NCBI RefSeq assembly: GCF_005930355.1 | Contig: NZ_VDBO01000001.1 | Coordinates: 965,339 to 1,029,338, forward strand | Origin: Paenibacillus sinopodophylli | GTDB lineage: Bacteria > Bacillota > Bacilli > Paenibacillales > Paenibacillaceae | Direction: 5' to 3' | Length of the DNA stretch: 64,000 nt | Shown: one piece after another, positions 8,255-16,264 of the stretch | Numbering within the stretch: position 1 is the first letter of the stretch | Layout of the letters: every line of letters starts with the position of its first letter | The notes under the pieces: model-generated | Seen by the model: only the letters and a program-made list of their open reading frames with translations | What the model was told of the DNA's origin: nothing | Databases searched by the model: none | Made by a program: the position numbers and the translations under genes

Positions 8255-8283
8255 CAAAAAAACCTGTCTACGTCGTAAACAGG
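8255..8283 (-). terminator. Rho-independent terminator after spoVS
   Basis: On the minus strand CCTGTTTAC pairs with GTAGACAGG (one U-G pair, 2-base loop), followed by seven T residues. It is followed at once by the repeat at 8192-8254. Confidence 0.85.
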
Positions 8284-8338
8284 CGAATCGTTTCATTTGA
8301 TCCAATTGGCTTGCTACTTATAACGCCGCTTGGACTTG

Positions 8339-8599
8339 CTACCGAGGTTCAACAATCAATTTGATTGCTGTTCGGTCCTCCCCGTCAATAACAATGTCAG
8401 TAAAAGCCGGAATACAAATCAGATCCACCCCACTGGGAGCGACAAATCCTCTAGCAATGGCAACCGCTTTGATTGCTTGGTTTAGCGCACCAGCCCCAAT
8501 GGCTTGCAGCTCCGCACCGCCTCGTTCGCGGAGAACGCCAGCTAGAGCGCCTGCAACGGAATTAGGATTGGATTTTGCTGAAACTTTTAATACATCCAT
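8339..8599 (-). CDS. spoVS: Stage V sporulation protein S
   Basis: SpoVS is a small Alba-like protein needed for progress into stage V of sporulation and for normal septation control in Bacillus. The 86-residue protein is of exactly the family length and nearly all recognisable: MDVLKVSAKSNPNSVAGAL at the start, GGAELQAIGAGALNQAIKA in the middle and IPAFTDIVIDGEDRTAIKL near the end. AGGGGAGG precedes the ATG by about 8 bases. A sigma-H-type promoter lies at 8649-8675, which agrees with the known sigma-H control of spoVS in B. subtilis. It follows ymdB as in Bacillus but has its own promoter and terminator. Confidence 0.97.
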   Translation of the reverse strand: MDVLKVSAKSNPNSVAGALAGVLRERGGAELQAIGAGALNQAIKAVAIARGFVAPSGVDLICIPAFTDIVIDGEDRTAIKLIVEPR

Positions 8600-8648
8600 A
8601 AAAAGAACCTCCCCTTGGACTGTTGGATGGATTCCACTTTTAAATAGT

Positions 8649-8675
8649 ATTCGAGGGAGATTAAAAAATTCCTGC
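8649..8675 (-). promoter_or_regulatory. Sigma-H-type promoter of spoVS
   Basis: On the minus strand GCAGGAATT (8667-8675) fits the sigma-H -35 pattern RNAGGAWWW in full, and CTCGAAT (8649-8655) fits the -10 pattern RNNGAAT except for its first base, with an 11-bp spacer. The position, about 50 bp before the spoVS start codon, suits the gene. Confidence 0.75.
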
Positions 8676-8736
8676 TTTTATTCCGTCTATTCACAAACTG
8701 TTCTGAATTGTCAGAACTTTTCGAAGATTTAAAGCG

Positions 8737-9531
8737 TTACATTAGCAGCCATTCATCTTCAGTTAAGCGTATTTTTTCGATTTTGCGTGCTTCTCCTGTC
8801 GCATCGTCAATTTGTACAGAAATAGCATGCAAATGCCATTTCCCTTCATCCACTACGAAGCGGACCGGCAACTGCGTTATAAATTTATGTAGTACAGCAT
8901 TCCGTTCCATGCCGAGCACGCCTTCCTTAGGACCTACCATGCCAACGTCTGTAATATAGGCAGTTCCGCCAGGAAGAATCGTATCATCATTCGTCTGCAC
9001 ATGTGTGTGTGTTCCAAGCACAATAGAAGCTCTGCCATCTAGATGCCAGCCCATCGCAATTTTCTCGGACGTTGCCTCTGCGTGGAAATCGACCAATATA
9101 TTGTTCGTTTTTTCCCTAGCCGCTTCAACTAACTCATCCGCCTTGCGGAAGGGGCAATCGATCGGCGGTAAGAAGGTTCTGCCTTGCAGATTAATGATCG
9201 CCAGCTGCTTCCCGCCTGCTTTGATGAAGGCCATGCCTTGTCCAGGCGCGCCTTCTGCATAGTTGGCAGGTCTAACAATACGAGGCTCATCGTCTATCCA
9301 TTCAAAAATATCTTTATTATCCCACGTATGGTTGCCCATTGTGATGCCATGGATGCCCCATTCGAAAAATTCCTTAGCTATAGTTGCCGTTATGCCGCGT
9401 CCTGCAGCAGCATTCTCGCCGTTAGCAATGATGATATGAGGATTATATTTGCTTTTAAGAGCCGGAAGCACACGCTTTAAAGCGCTTCTGCCTACATTGC
9501 CTACAATATCTCCGATAAATAATACGTTCAT
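8737..9531 (-). CDS. ymdB: YmdB-family metallophosphoesterase (2',3'-cAMP phosphodiesterase)
   Basis: YmdB is a dimetal phosphodiesterase (TIGR00282 family) that in B. subtilis hydrolyses 2',3'-cyclic nucleotides and influences biofilm and motility decisions. The 264-residue protein shows the metal-site motifs MNVLFIGDIVGNVGR, IANGENAAAGRG, TMGNHTWDN, DFHAEATSEK and GTHTHVQTND in order. The frame is open to 9564, but AAAGGAAG lies 9 bases before the ATG at 9531, where the conserved sequence starts. It lies directly downstream of rny, as in Bacillus, with a strong hairpin in the 90-base gap. Since RNase products can carry cyclic phosphates, the pairing with an RNase gene is functionally suggestive. 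Confidence 0.95.
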   Translation of the reverse strand: MNVLFIGDIVGNVGRSALKRVLPALKSKYNPHIIIANGENAAAGRGITATIAKEFFEWGIHGITMGNHTWDNKDIFEWIDDEPRIVRPANYAEGAPGQGMAFIKAGGKQLAIINLQGRTFLPPIDCPFRKADELVEAAREKTNNILVDFHAEATSEKIAMGWHLDGRASIVLGTHTHVQTNDDTILPGGTAYITDVGMVGPKEGVLGMERNAVLHKFITQLPVRFVVDEGKWHLHAISVQIDDATGEARKIEKIRLTEDEWLLM

Positions 9532-9565
9532 GTGAATACACTTCCTTTTTTTGTACGCCTGCAAA

Positions 9566-9598
9566 CAGAAAAGTGGCTAACTAGCAGCCACTTTTCTG
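9566..9598 (-). terminator. Intercistronic hairpin between rny and ymdB
   Basis: CAGAAAAGTGGCT (9566-9578) pairs perfectly with AGCCACTTTTCTG (9586-9598), 13 bp with a 7-base loop. On the minus strand the descending arm CCACTTTTCTG gives a T-run inside the stem. It could act as a partial terminator that lowers ymdB relative to rny, or as a processing site. Confidence 0.6.
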
Positions 9599-9621
9599 AA
9601 AAGCCGATATTTTATTGTTGC

Positions 9622-11172
9622 TTACTTCGCATATTCAACCGCGCGTGTTTCTCGAATGACCGTAACCTTAATATGTCCCGGATAATCAAGCTCGCTCTCG
9701 ATTTTTTTCGTAATATCACGTGCTAGGCGGAATGCTTCCGTATCGTCGATTTTCTCTGGCTGAACCATAACACGTACTTCGCGGCCAGCTTGAATCGCGT
9801 ACGATTTCTCCACGCCTTCAAACGATTCAGAGATATCTTCAAGCTTCTCCAGTCGTTTGATATACGTTTCTAGCGTTTCACGTCGTGCTCCAGGACGTGC
9901 AGCAGACAATGCGTCAGCCGCGCCTACGAGCATCGCGATAACGGAAGTTGCTTCCGTATCTCCGTGATGAGAAGCAATACTGTTTATTACGACAGGATGC
10001 TCCTTGTATTTCTTAGCAAGTTCAACGCCGATCTCGACATGCGAGCCTTCCACTTCGTGATCCAAAGCTTTACCGATATCATGCAGCAATCCTGCACGCT
10101 TCGCCAAAGTAACATCTTGGCCAAGCTCTGCTGCCATCAAACCAGTTAAGTAAGCGACCTCCATAGAATGCTTCAACACGTTCTGACCATAACTTGTCCG
10201 ATACTTCAATCGTCCCAAAATCTTGATTAAATCCGGGTGCAAGCTATGAACGCCAACCTCGAAAGTAGCCTGCTCACCGTATTCACGGATACGCTCGTCC
10301 ACTTCTTTGCGAGATTTTTCAACCATTTCTTCAATGCGGGCAGGATGGATACGACCGTCAGCCACAAGCTTTTCCAAAGAAGTGCGGGCAATTTCGCGTC
10401 TTATCGGGTCGAAACCAGATAAAATGACCGCTTCCGGTGTATCGTCGATGATAAGATCGATACCAGTCAATGTTTCCAAAGCACGGATATTACGGCCTTC
10501 ACGCCCAATTATACGGCCTTTCATCTCTTCATTAGGCAATGTTACGACGGATACCGTCGTCTCAGCCACATGATCAGCCGCACAGCGCTGAATAGCTAGT
10601 GAAATAATATCACGGGCTTTCTTATCGGCCTCTTCTTTCGCTTGCTGCTCGATCTCTTTAATCATTTGTGCTGTTTCATGTCGGACTTCCTGCTCAACAT
10701 TAGATAAAATGATCGATTTCGCGTCTTCCGTTGTCAGACTCGATATACGTTCCAATTCACTAAGCTGCTGCTTGTAAATGGAATCGATCTGCTCTTGCGT
10801 TTCTTCGATCCGTTTTTCTTTGTTGGCTACAGTTTCTTCTTTGCGTTCCAGCGCTTCTAACTTTTTATCCAGCGACTCCTCTTTTTGGAGTAAACGTCTT
10901 TCCTGACGTTGAGCCTCGTTGCGACGTTCGCGAATGTCTCTCTCGGCTTCGGAACGAAGTTTGTGGACTTCATCTTTTGCCTCCAGCACCGTTTCCTTCT
11001 TCTGAGCTTCCGCTTCTTTCTTCGCATTTTCTACGATGACGACAGCAGCTTGCTCAGCACTGGAAATTTTGGCTTCGGCAATCGACTTTCGAGTAAAAAA
11101 ACCAATCCCAAAGAAAATTGCGCCAACAAAGAGACAGATCAAGATCCAAATGACTTCAGGCATCTTGTTCAC
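9622..11172 (-). CDS. rny: Ribonuclease Y
   Basis: RNase Y is the membrane-anchored endoribonuclease that starts decay of many mRNAs in Firmicutes. The 516-residue protein has one N-terminal transmembrane segment ([19 protein letters not shown]), a long charged coiled coil (about residues 35-200, full of EEERR-type heptads), a KH domain ([17 protein letters not shown]) and an HD domain with [12 protein letters not shown] and SHHGD. AAGGAGGTGAACAAG precedes the ATG. With rnjA and pnp, also in this window, it belongs to the RNA-decay machinery. Order recA-recX-rny-ymdB-spoVS matches other Bacillales apart from pbpX. Confidence 0.97.
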   Translation of the reverse strand: MNKMPEVIWILICLFVGAIFFGIGFFTRKSIAEAKISSAEQAAVVIVENAKKEAEAQKKETVLEAKDEVHKLRSEAERDIRERRNEAQRQERRLLQKEESLDKKLEALERKEETVANKEKRIEETQEQIDSIYKQQLSELERISSLTTEDAKSIILSNVEQEVRHETAQMIKEIEQQAKEEADKKARDIISLAIQRCAADHVAETTVSVVTLPNEEMKGRIIGREGRNIRALETLTGIDLIIDDTPEAVILSGFDPIRREIARTSLEKLVADGRIHPARIEEMVEKSRKEVDERIREYGEQATFEVGVHSLHPDLIKILGRLKYRTSYGQNVLKHSMEVAYLTGLMAAELGQDVTLAKRAGLLHDIGKALDHEVEGSHVEIGVELAKKYKEHPVVINSIASHHGDTEATSVIAMLVGAADALSAARPGARRETLETYIKRLEKLEDISESFEGVEKSYAIQAGREVRVMVQPEKIDDTEAFRLARDITKKIESELDYPGHIKVTVIRETRAVEYAK

Positions 11173-11272
11173 CTCCTTGTTGCATACACCAAGGCACTGC
11201 TTGGGATGATATTAGGTTTTCAACCGGCTTCAAACCGTTTCAACAATTACTAATTTGACGAAAATAATCGTT

Positions 11273-11305
11273 TTGAATCAACTTTTGGAAGGAAAATTGA
11301 TTCAA
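11273..11305. other. 9-bp inverted repeat between recX and rny
   Basis: TTGAATCAA (11273-11281) and TTGATTCAA (11297-11305) are perfect inverted copies separated by 15 bases. It follows the recX stop codon in the direction of transcription. AT content and the lack of a clean T-tract make it a weak terminator or a protein-binding site. Confidence 0.4.
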
Positions 11306-11344
11306 TACTGAAGGAATACAACCTCATTTTATCTTTTCGTAAAA

Positions 11345-12049
11345 TCAATTGTCAAGCAAAAGCCCATCATCTTCCTCGAATGCTTCTTCTGCCCCATCTA
11401 CATCTATCCACTTTATTGCTTTCTTCACGACATCGCCAGGAAAGCCTCTGCGCATTAAATAGCCCATAAGCTTGCGCTTTCTCTCGAATGTCTCTCCTTT
11501 TAAGGAGCGCCATTTCTTCTCGGCAGCTTTCTTCGCAGACGCTAATTCAGCTTCATCATCTAATGCATCGATTGCTTCCGCTGCGGCTTCTTTCGACACG
11601 CCTCGCTGCTGCAGCTCCTGCTTAATGAATCGTCGGCCCTTTAAGCCGTTCTTCAACCGTCCAGCGGCAAATTGGCGTGCATATTGTTCATCATCCACAA
11701 TATGCTCCCTTTCTAAACGGTCTAATGCATATTGAATGTTGTCATGCTCGAACAGCTTGCGGCTCAAATATTGCTCGATCTGCTTTCTTGTTCGCGGCTT
11801 AGCTCCCAGATAGCCTATTGCAAGCACGTAGGAACGATAACGTTCGTCTTCGGATCGTATTTCTTCGATCTGGACCTCCGTCAACAGCTGACCCTTCGTC
11901 AACCGGAAGCGAATCAGTATATCCTCATGAACAGACAGCAACGGCTCCTCTGCTTCAGCAAAAAGATGGTACAATCTTCGTTCCTTTTTATCAAGGCGAA
12001 CAGACAAGATCATCCATTCTTCTTCATTGTGGACAATGGTTGAAGTCAC
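11345..12049 (-). CDS. recX: Recombination regulatory protein RecX
   Basis: RecX binds RecA filaments and modulates their growth, limiting or adjusting recombination. The 234-residue protein is made of three-helix repeats; the diagnostic pieces are YLGAKPRTRKQIEQYLSRK, IVDDEQYARQFAAGRLKNGLKG, IKQELQQRGVSKEAAAEAID and a final KRKLMGYLMRRGFPGDVVKKAI. The GTG start has AGAGAGGAAG about 7 bases upstream. It lies directly after recA, separated by a GC-rich hairpin, so it is probably co-transcribed at a lower level and induced by the same SOS promoter. The acidic tail (EEAFEEDDGLLLDN) is a local feature. Confidence 0.93.
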   Translation of the reverse strand: MTSTIVHNEEEWMILSVRLDKKERRLYHLFAEAEEPLLSVHEDILIRFRLTKGQLLTEVQIEEIRSEDERYRSYVLAIGYLGAKPRTRKQIEQYLSRKLFEHDNIQYALDRLEREHIVDDEQYARQFAAGRLKNGLKGRRFIKQELQQRGVSKEAAAEAIDALDDEAELASAKKAAEKKWRSLKGETFERKRKLMGYLMRRGFPGDVVKKAIKWIDVDGAEEAFEEDDGLLLDN

Positions 12050-12072
12050 GCCGTACTTCCTCTCTAAACACA

Positions 12073-12102
12073 GCTTCGCCGCCCCTTCAGGGGCGGCGAA
12101 GC
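12073..12102 (-). terminator. GC-rich hairpin after recA
   Basis: GCTTCGCCGCCCC pairs with GGGGCGGCGAAGC around a 4-base loop. The stem is very stable but no T-tract follows on the minus strand (CTGTGTTTAG), so it is more likely a partial terminator or a 3'-end stabiliser between recA and recX than a full stop. Confidence 0.6.
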
Positions 12103-12128
12103 ATGGGCACGTATAATGTTAATTCGAT

Positions 12129-13181
12129 TTATTCCAGATCTTCGAACTCTTCGTCATCCTCTTCCTCAGCTTTGAAATTAGCCTGAGTAGCTGTAGCCGA
12201 GAGATTGCTCGCATCGCGAATCTGCTTCTCAATTACTTCGGCAACATCCTTATGATCTTTCAAATACTGCTTCGCATTCTCACGGCCCTGTCCAAGACGC
12301 TCGCCGTTATAAGAGAACCATGCGCCGCTCTTCTGCACGATATCCATCTCAACGCCGAGATCCACAAGAGTTCCTTCTCTCGAGATACCCTCGCCATACA
12401 TGATATCGATTTCTGCTTGTTTGAACGGAGGTGCGACTTTGTTCTTAACAACCTTAATACGAGTCCGGTTACCTACCATGTCGTTACCTTGCTTCAATGT
12501 CTCAATACGGCGAACGTCAAGACGCACGCTCGAGTAGAACTTCAAAGCTCGACCACCTGGCGTAGTCTCAGGGTTACCGAACATAACGCCAACCTTCTCA
12601 CGAAGCTGATTGATAAAGATCGCAATGGTCTTCGATTTACTAATCGCACCTGATAGCTTACGAAGTGCTTGCGACATTAAACGAGCTTGCAGACCTACGT
12701 GAGAATCACCCATATCTCCTTCGATCTCTGCCTTAGGCACGAGTGCAGCAACGGAGTCGATAACAACGATGTCAACAGCGCCGCTGCGAACAAGTGCTTC
12801 AGCAATTTCCAAAGCCTGCTCACCCGTATCCGGCTGAGACAGCAATAGCTCATCAATGTTGACACCAAGCTTACTCGCATAAAGCGGGTCAAGCGCATGC
12901 TCCGCATCGATAAAGGCAGCTTGTCCGCCAATCCGTTGAACTTCTGCAATCGCGTGCAGCGCGACTGTTGTTTTACCGGAAGATTCCGGTCCGTATATTT
13001 CAATAACACGTCCACGCGGCAAGCCGCCTATTCCCAATGCAATATCAAGAGCAAGTGAACCGCTAGGAACGGTCTCAACTTGCATGTGTGTAGATTCTCC
13101 TAATTTCATGATGGAGCCTTTACCAAATTGTTTCTCAATTTGACGCAAAGCCATTTCCAGTGCAGCGCGACGATCCGACAA
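12129..13181 (-). CDS. recA: Recombinase A
   Basis: RecA forms filaments on single-stranded DNA for homologous recombination and stimulates LexA self-cleavage. Walker A GPESSGKT lies near residues 64-71, and the sequence runs through [51 protein letters not shown] and an acidic C-terminus ([12 protein letters not shown]). A GTG at 13190 is in frame, but the AAGGAT site is only 1-2 bases from it; the TTG at 13179-13181 is 9 bases from that site and starts [15 protein letters not shown], as in relatives. It is expressed from the promoter at 13213-13241 with a LexA box just upstream. Confidence 0.97.
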   Translation of the reverse strand: MSDRRAALEMALRQIEKQFGKGSIMKLGESTHMQVETVPSGSLALDIALGIGGLPRGRVIEIYGPESSGKTTVALHAIAEVQRIGGQAAFIDAEHALDPLYASKLGVNIDELLLSQPDTGEQALEIAEALVRSGAVDIVVIDSVAALVPKAEIEGDMGDSHVGLQARLMSQALRKLSGAISKSKTIAIFINQLREKVGVMFGNPETTPGGRALKFYSSVRLDVRRIETLKQGNDMVGNRTRIKVVKNKVAPPFKQAEIDIMYGEGISREGTLVDLGVEMDIVQKSGAWFSYNGERLGQGRENAKQYLKDHKDVAEVIEKQIRDASNLSATATQANFKAEEEDDEEFEDLE

Positions 13182-13212
13182 GAAACTCACATCCTTCTTT
13201 ATTTATAATGTT

Positions 13213-13241
13213 ATGATACCTTGTTTCGTTCGGGATGACAA
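13213..13241 (-). promoter_or_regulatory. Sigma-A promoter of recA
   Basis: On the minus strand TTGTCA (13236-13241), a 17-bp spacer and TATCAT (13213-13218). The LexA box at 13251-13264 ends 9 bp upstream of the -35. Confidence 0.75.
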
Positions 13242-13250
13242 GCATTTTTT

Positions 13251-13264
13251 CGAACATACATTCG
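13251..13264. promoter_or_regulatory. LexA (DinR) operator of recA
   Basis: CGAACATACATTCG differs at one base from the Gram-positive SOS-box pattern CGAACRNRYGTTCG. It lies upstream of recA where LexA would hinder RNA polymerase, so DNA-damage induction of recA, and probably recX, is expected. Confidence 0.85.
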
Positions 13265-13292
13265 TATTTTTGCTTCCTCCCTAGTTATGGGC

Positions 13293-13329
13293 ATAAAAAA
13301 ACCGCAGCAAAGTATTCTTCGCCACGGTT
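13293..13329 (-). terminator. Rho-independent terminator after cinA
   Basis: On the minus strand AACCGTGGCGA pairs with TTGCTGCGGTT (11 bp including three G-U pairs) and is followed by seven T residues. It isolates cinA from recA, so recA has its own transcript here. The remaining 13330-13430 holds no gene I can see. Confidence 0.75.
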
Positions 13330-13430
13330 CTTCCGGTAACTGTCTTTTATTATAACGGGCTCATCCACAATTGACAAACATTATTTGCTGTAAGAAACGA
13401 ATCAGATATGTCAATCTTCATTAGGGATGA

Positions 13431-14681
13431 TTATTTGCTTTGAAGCGCCTGCCATAAACGATACAGAGCCGCTTTCACCGCCCGAAGCCTGATCATGCTT
13501 CTTCCACCGCTCAGATTCAACGTAAATACCTCAGTTGCCCTCCCGCGCTCTGATATGCCGACATACACAAGTCCCACCGGCTTGCCCTCTGACTCAGCAG
13601 GTCCAGCTACACCGGTCAAGGAAACACCGAAGTCTGCACCTGCGACCTCTCTGACGCGCTCTGCCATTAATGCAGCAGTCGTGTCGCTGATCGCACCAGG
13701 AGAACCTTCGCCTTCGAGCTGAACCATCGGAATGCTGAGCAGATGATGTTTCATTATATTCGTGTAAGTGACAACCCCGCCTACGTACTCTCCACTGCTC
13801 CCTGGAACGTTTGTAATGAGCTCGGCGAATAAACCCCCGCTGCAGCTTTCTGCACTCGCCAGCTTGCGGTTTGAGGCCCTTAGAAGGTGTACAATCTCTA
13901 CTTCAAGCGGAATGTCTTCCTGTGCATAAAGAAACTCGCCTACCAAGGCTTTAATTTTTGCAACAGTTTCGTCAATTTTTAGATCCGCGTCGATAGCCGA
14001 GCTTGCTTTGGTGGAAACCCGAATAGAAACCTCGCCTTCCTTCGCATAAGGAGCGATAGTTGGATCGACCTGCCCGTCAATGAGATCAAGCAGCTTTGCT
14101 TCCAAGTTTGATTCTCCGATGCCAGCGAACTTCAGAATTCGTGAATAGAGCGGGTCTGCAGCTCCGAGCATCGTCCGCAGCCACAATTCACCCGCACCGT
14201 CCATCATCGGCTTCATTTCACGCGGGGGTCCGGGAAGCAGTAAGTAGTGCGTTCCGTCAACCGACAGCCCGTTACCGACCGCGAGGCCCGTTGTATTCTC
14301 AAGCGGCTCGCCACCCTCGATCATCAATGCCTGTCGACGGTTGCTCTCCACCATATGGATGCCCCGTGATTGGAACATCTGCTCGATTTGAGCCATGGAT
14401 GGCTCATGAATTACAAGCTTGCGATCCAAGTATTCCGCTAACACATCCTTAGTAAGGTCATCCTGTGTGGGGCCTAGCCCACCAGTAAACACAAGCAAAT
14501 CGGCTCTGCTCCGTCCAATCTCAATGGCTTCTCTGAGCCGCTTCGCATTGTCGCCTACCACCGTTTGGAAATAAACATCTACACCTAGACCTGCCAACTT
14601 CTGAGATAAAAACTGCGCATTCGTATTCACAATTTGACCGAGCAGCAGCTCCGTACCGACAGCTATAATTTCTGCTTTCAT
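13431..14681 (-). CDS. cinA: Competence/damage-inducible protein CinA
   Basis: This 416-residue protein joins an N-terminal molybdopterin-binding-like domain (COG1058, MKAEIIAVGTELLLGQIVN with FTGGLGPTQDD) to a C-terminal amidase domain (ASAESCSGGLFAELITNVPGSS, then SLTGVAGP). CinA family enzymes hydrolyse ADP-ribose and/or deamidate NMN, salvaging pyridine nucleotides; in some species CinA is co-regulated with recA during competence. GGAGGAGATC lies about 9 bases before the ATG. The order pgsA-cinA-recA is conserved in Bacillales, but here terminators lie on both sides of cinA. Confidence 0.95.
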   Translation of the reverse strand: MKAEIIAVGTELLLGQIVNTNAQFLSQKLAGLGVDVYFQTVVGDNAKRLREAIEIGRSRADLLVFTGGLGPTQDDLTKDVLAEYLDRKLVIHEPSMAQIEQMFQSRGIHMVESNRRQALMIEGGEPLENTTGLAVGNGLSVDGTHYLLLPGPPREMKPMMDGAGELWLRTMLGAADPLYSRILKFAGIGESNLEAKLLDLIDGQVDPTIAPYAKEGEVSIRVSTKASSAIDADLKIDETVAKIKALVGEFLYAQEDIPLEVEIVHLLRASNRKLASAESCSGGLFAELITNVPGSSGEYVGGVVTYTNIMKHHLLSIPMVQLEGEGSPGAISDTTAALMAERVREVAGADFGVSLTGVAGPAESEGKPVGLVYVGISERGRATEVFTLNLSGGRSMIRLRAVKAALYRLWQALQSK

Positions 14682-14734
14682 AATTTGAGATCTCCTCCAT
14701 GTTTCGTTATAGGTAGAATTATCGCCATATATGC

Positions 14735-14770
14735 AAAAGCATCCCTCCGTTTAAACGGAAAGATGCTTTG
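14735..14770 (-). terminator. Terminator or attenuator between pgsA and cinA
   Basis: AAAGCATC (14736-14743) pairs with GATGCTTT (14762-14769), and TCCGTTTAAACGGA inside it forms a second perfect palindrome. The minus-strand tail is GATGCTTTTGC, so the T-run is short and termination may be partial. Confidence 0.6.
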
Positions 14771-14773
14771 GCC

Positions 14774-15349
14774 TTATTCTACCGGAATCAAATGCTTGTT
14801 CTTCAAGAAATAATCGATGCCTGAGTAGACTGTAATGGCCGCTGCCACCCAGCTCGCAATAACATCAAATGGAAAATCAATGAAATTGAATGGGAAGTTG
14901 TTGATCAATAACGCGATAATCATCGTGATTTGAATCGCCGTCTTCCATTTGCCCCAAGTACTGGCAGCCATAACAGAGCCTTCTAGAAGAGCGATTTGGC
15001 GAAGACCCGTCACAGCAAACTCGCGGCTGATGATCACAATCGCTATCAGAGCGTTCAGCTTATCCATTTCAACGAGAGAAATAAGAACGGCTGCAACGAG
15101 CAACTTATCTGCAAGAGGATCAAGCAGCTTGCCTAGATTGGTTACGATTTTGTTCTTGCGGGCAATGTAACCGTCCAGCCCGTCCGTACTTGCCGCCACA
15201 ATAAAAATGAGTGCCGCTGCGATTTGATTGTATGTAATGGAGAAGTCTGAAATAGTAAACGACCCCAAATCCACTTTGATAAGCAGAAAAAACATAATAA
15301 CCGGCACCAAAAATATTCTGGCAAGCGTTATGCGGTTCGCCAGATTCAC
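14774..15349 (-). CDS. pgsA: CDP-diacylglycerol--glycerol-3-phosphate 3-phosphatidyltransferase
   Basis: PgsA makes phosphatidylglycerolphosphate, the committed step to phosphatidylglycerol and cardiolipin, in the cytoplasmic membrane. The 191-residue protein has about five hydrophobic segments and the full CDP-alcohol phosphotransferase signature: DGYIAR, eight residues, G, three, D, three, D (ending LGKLLDPLADKL). The GTG start has GAGGAGGGAA 5-6 bases upstream and its GTGA overlaps the stop codon of a 47-codon ORF, so translation may be coupled to it. The N-terminus MNLANRITLARIF is standard for the family. Confidence 0.95.
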   Translation of the reverse strand: MNLANRITLARIFLVPVIMFFLLIKVDLGSFTISDFSITYNQIAAALIFIVAASTDGLDGYIARKNKIVTNLGKLLDPLADKLLVAAVLISLVEMDKLNALIAIVIISREFAVTGLRQIALLEGSVMAASTWGKWKTAIQITMIIALLINNFPFNFIDFPFDVIASWVAAAITVYSGIDYFLKNKHLIPVE

Positions 15350-15489
15350 GCTATTCCCTCCTCGGATCGATCTAACTCATAGGTGTACGTTACGCGAATC
15401 TGTTGTTCATGGAAATGATCAGCTTTCGGCTCTGAATACGAGGCGAATGCCCTGCAGTCTTGAGCGTCGGCCTGCGTGCTTTCTCTCAT
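15346..15489 (-). CDS. Unrecognised 47-codon ORF translationally coupled to pgsA
   Basis: An ATG at 15489 with GGGGGAT 6-7 bases upstream opens a 47-codon frame (begins MRESTQADAQDC, ends YTYELDRSEEGIA) whose TGA stop overlaps the pgsA GTG as GTGA. A strong sigma-A promoter lies just upstream (15530-15558). I recognise no family. The tail IRVTYTYELD weakly resembles the end of the TRAM domain of RimO, and rimO usually lies between this position and pgsA in related genomes, so this may be a rimO scar now working as a leader peptide. It could also be a real small protein or chance. Placement is clear; function is unknown. Confidence 0.5.
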   Translation of the reverse strand: MRESTQADAQDCRAFASYSEPKADHFHEQQIRVTYTYELDRSEEGIA

Positions 15490-15529
15490 TTATGTATCCC
15501 CCAGATCCTACTTTGAAGCTGTCTCAACA

Positions 15530-15558
15530 AGTATAATACATGAAAATTCACGTGTCAA
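15530..15558 (-). promoter_or_regulatory. Strong sigma-A promoter upstream of the 47-codon ORF and pgsA
   Basis: On the minus strand TTGACA (15553-15558), a 17-bp spacer and TATACT (15530-15535), nearly consensus. Initiation would be near 15523, giving a leader of about 35 bases before the small ORF. It makes pgsA transcription independent of yajQ, which ends in a terminator. Confidence 0.8.
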
Positions 15559-15589
15559 AAAGGGCGAAAGCCTCATCTGCGATTAAGAA

Positions 15590-15682
15590 GAAACGGCTGA
15601 CGCCGTCCTCTGGCGGAGCGGCACGTTCCATTGCGAGAAATATAGAGAAAGGTTAGCGAAATCATATACTTTCCTATATTTC
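15590..15682 (-). repeat. Terminator-adjacent palindromic repeat, copy A
   Basis: Read on the minus strand, GAAATATAG pairs with CTATATTTC as the outer 9-bp stem of one hairpin, and ACGGC/GCCGT forms a second hairpin at the distal end. The element lies just past the yajQ terminator T-tract. Copy B at 26647-26739 is alike over the whole length (about 93 bases) and copy C at 8192-8254 over the first two thirds. It is non-coding; no target-site duplication is obvious. Confidence 0.8.
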
Positions 15683-15687
15683 AAACG

Positions 15688-15719
15688 AAAAGCCCCGTTT
15701 CTCGATATCCGAAGAAACG
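15688..15719 (-). terminator. Rho-independent terminator after yajQ
   Basis: On the minus strand CGTTTCT pairs with AGAAACG around a 10-base loop, followed by GGGGCTTTTCGTTT. A separate palindrome AACGAAGCTTCGTT overlaps its left side near 15716-15729. It ends the ymfF-yajQ transcript. Confidence 0.65.
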
Positions 15720-15730
15720 AAGCTTCGTTA

Positions 15731-16225
15731 TTATGAACGATAATTGGTAAATTGCAGTTCTACCGGAAGATCCGCTTCGCGAAGCAGCTTCATCACGGCT
15801 TGCAAGTCGTCAAGACTTTTTCCTGAAACTCTTATTTGATCGCCTTGAATAAGGCTTTTCACTTTAAGCTTAGAATCACGGATCAGAATATTGATCTTTT
15901 TGGACACGTCCTGCTCAATGCCCTGTCTCAGCTTGATGCGCTGGCGAACCGTATTGCCGGAAGCGCCCTCGATTTTACCATAATCCAAATTTTTGATCGG
16001 AACGCCTCGTTTGACCATTTTGGACAACAAAATATCCAGCACGTTTTTAAGCTTGTAATCGTCCTCGGAGGCAACAACAAGCTCTTCTTTCTCAAGTGCG
16101 ATGGAGCTCTTGCTTCCTTTGAAATCGAAACGTGTTTCAATCTCCCGCTCCGCTTGCTTGATTGCGTTAGCCAATTCCTGCATATCTACTTTAGATACAA
16201 TATCAAATGCATTTTCTGAAGCCAT
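15731..16225 (-). CDS. YajQ family nucleotide-binding protein (DUF520)
   Basis: This 164-residue protein matches the YajQ/DUF520 family (two ferredoxin-like folds that bind nucleotides; a Xanthomonas member binds cyclic di-GMP). Recognisable parts are [52 protein letters not shown] and a C-terminal [26 protein letters not shown] lies about 6 bases before the ATG. It is the last gene of the ymf set here, between a rodZ-like gene and a terminator. Its exact role in Firmicutes is not established; the name says nothing about function. Confidence 0.92.
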   Translation of the reverse strand: MASENAFDIVSKVDMQELANAIKQAEREIETRFDFKGSKSSIALEKEELVVASEDDYKLKNVLDILLSKMVKRGVPIKNLDYGKIEGASGNTVRQRIKLRQGIEQDVSKKINILIRDSKLKVKSLIQGDQIRVSGKSLDDLQAVMKLLREADLPVELQFTNYRS

Positions 16226-16264
16226 AAAAATCTCTCCTTTGGTACGCTCTTCATACGCACATCA

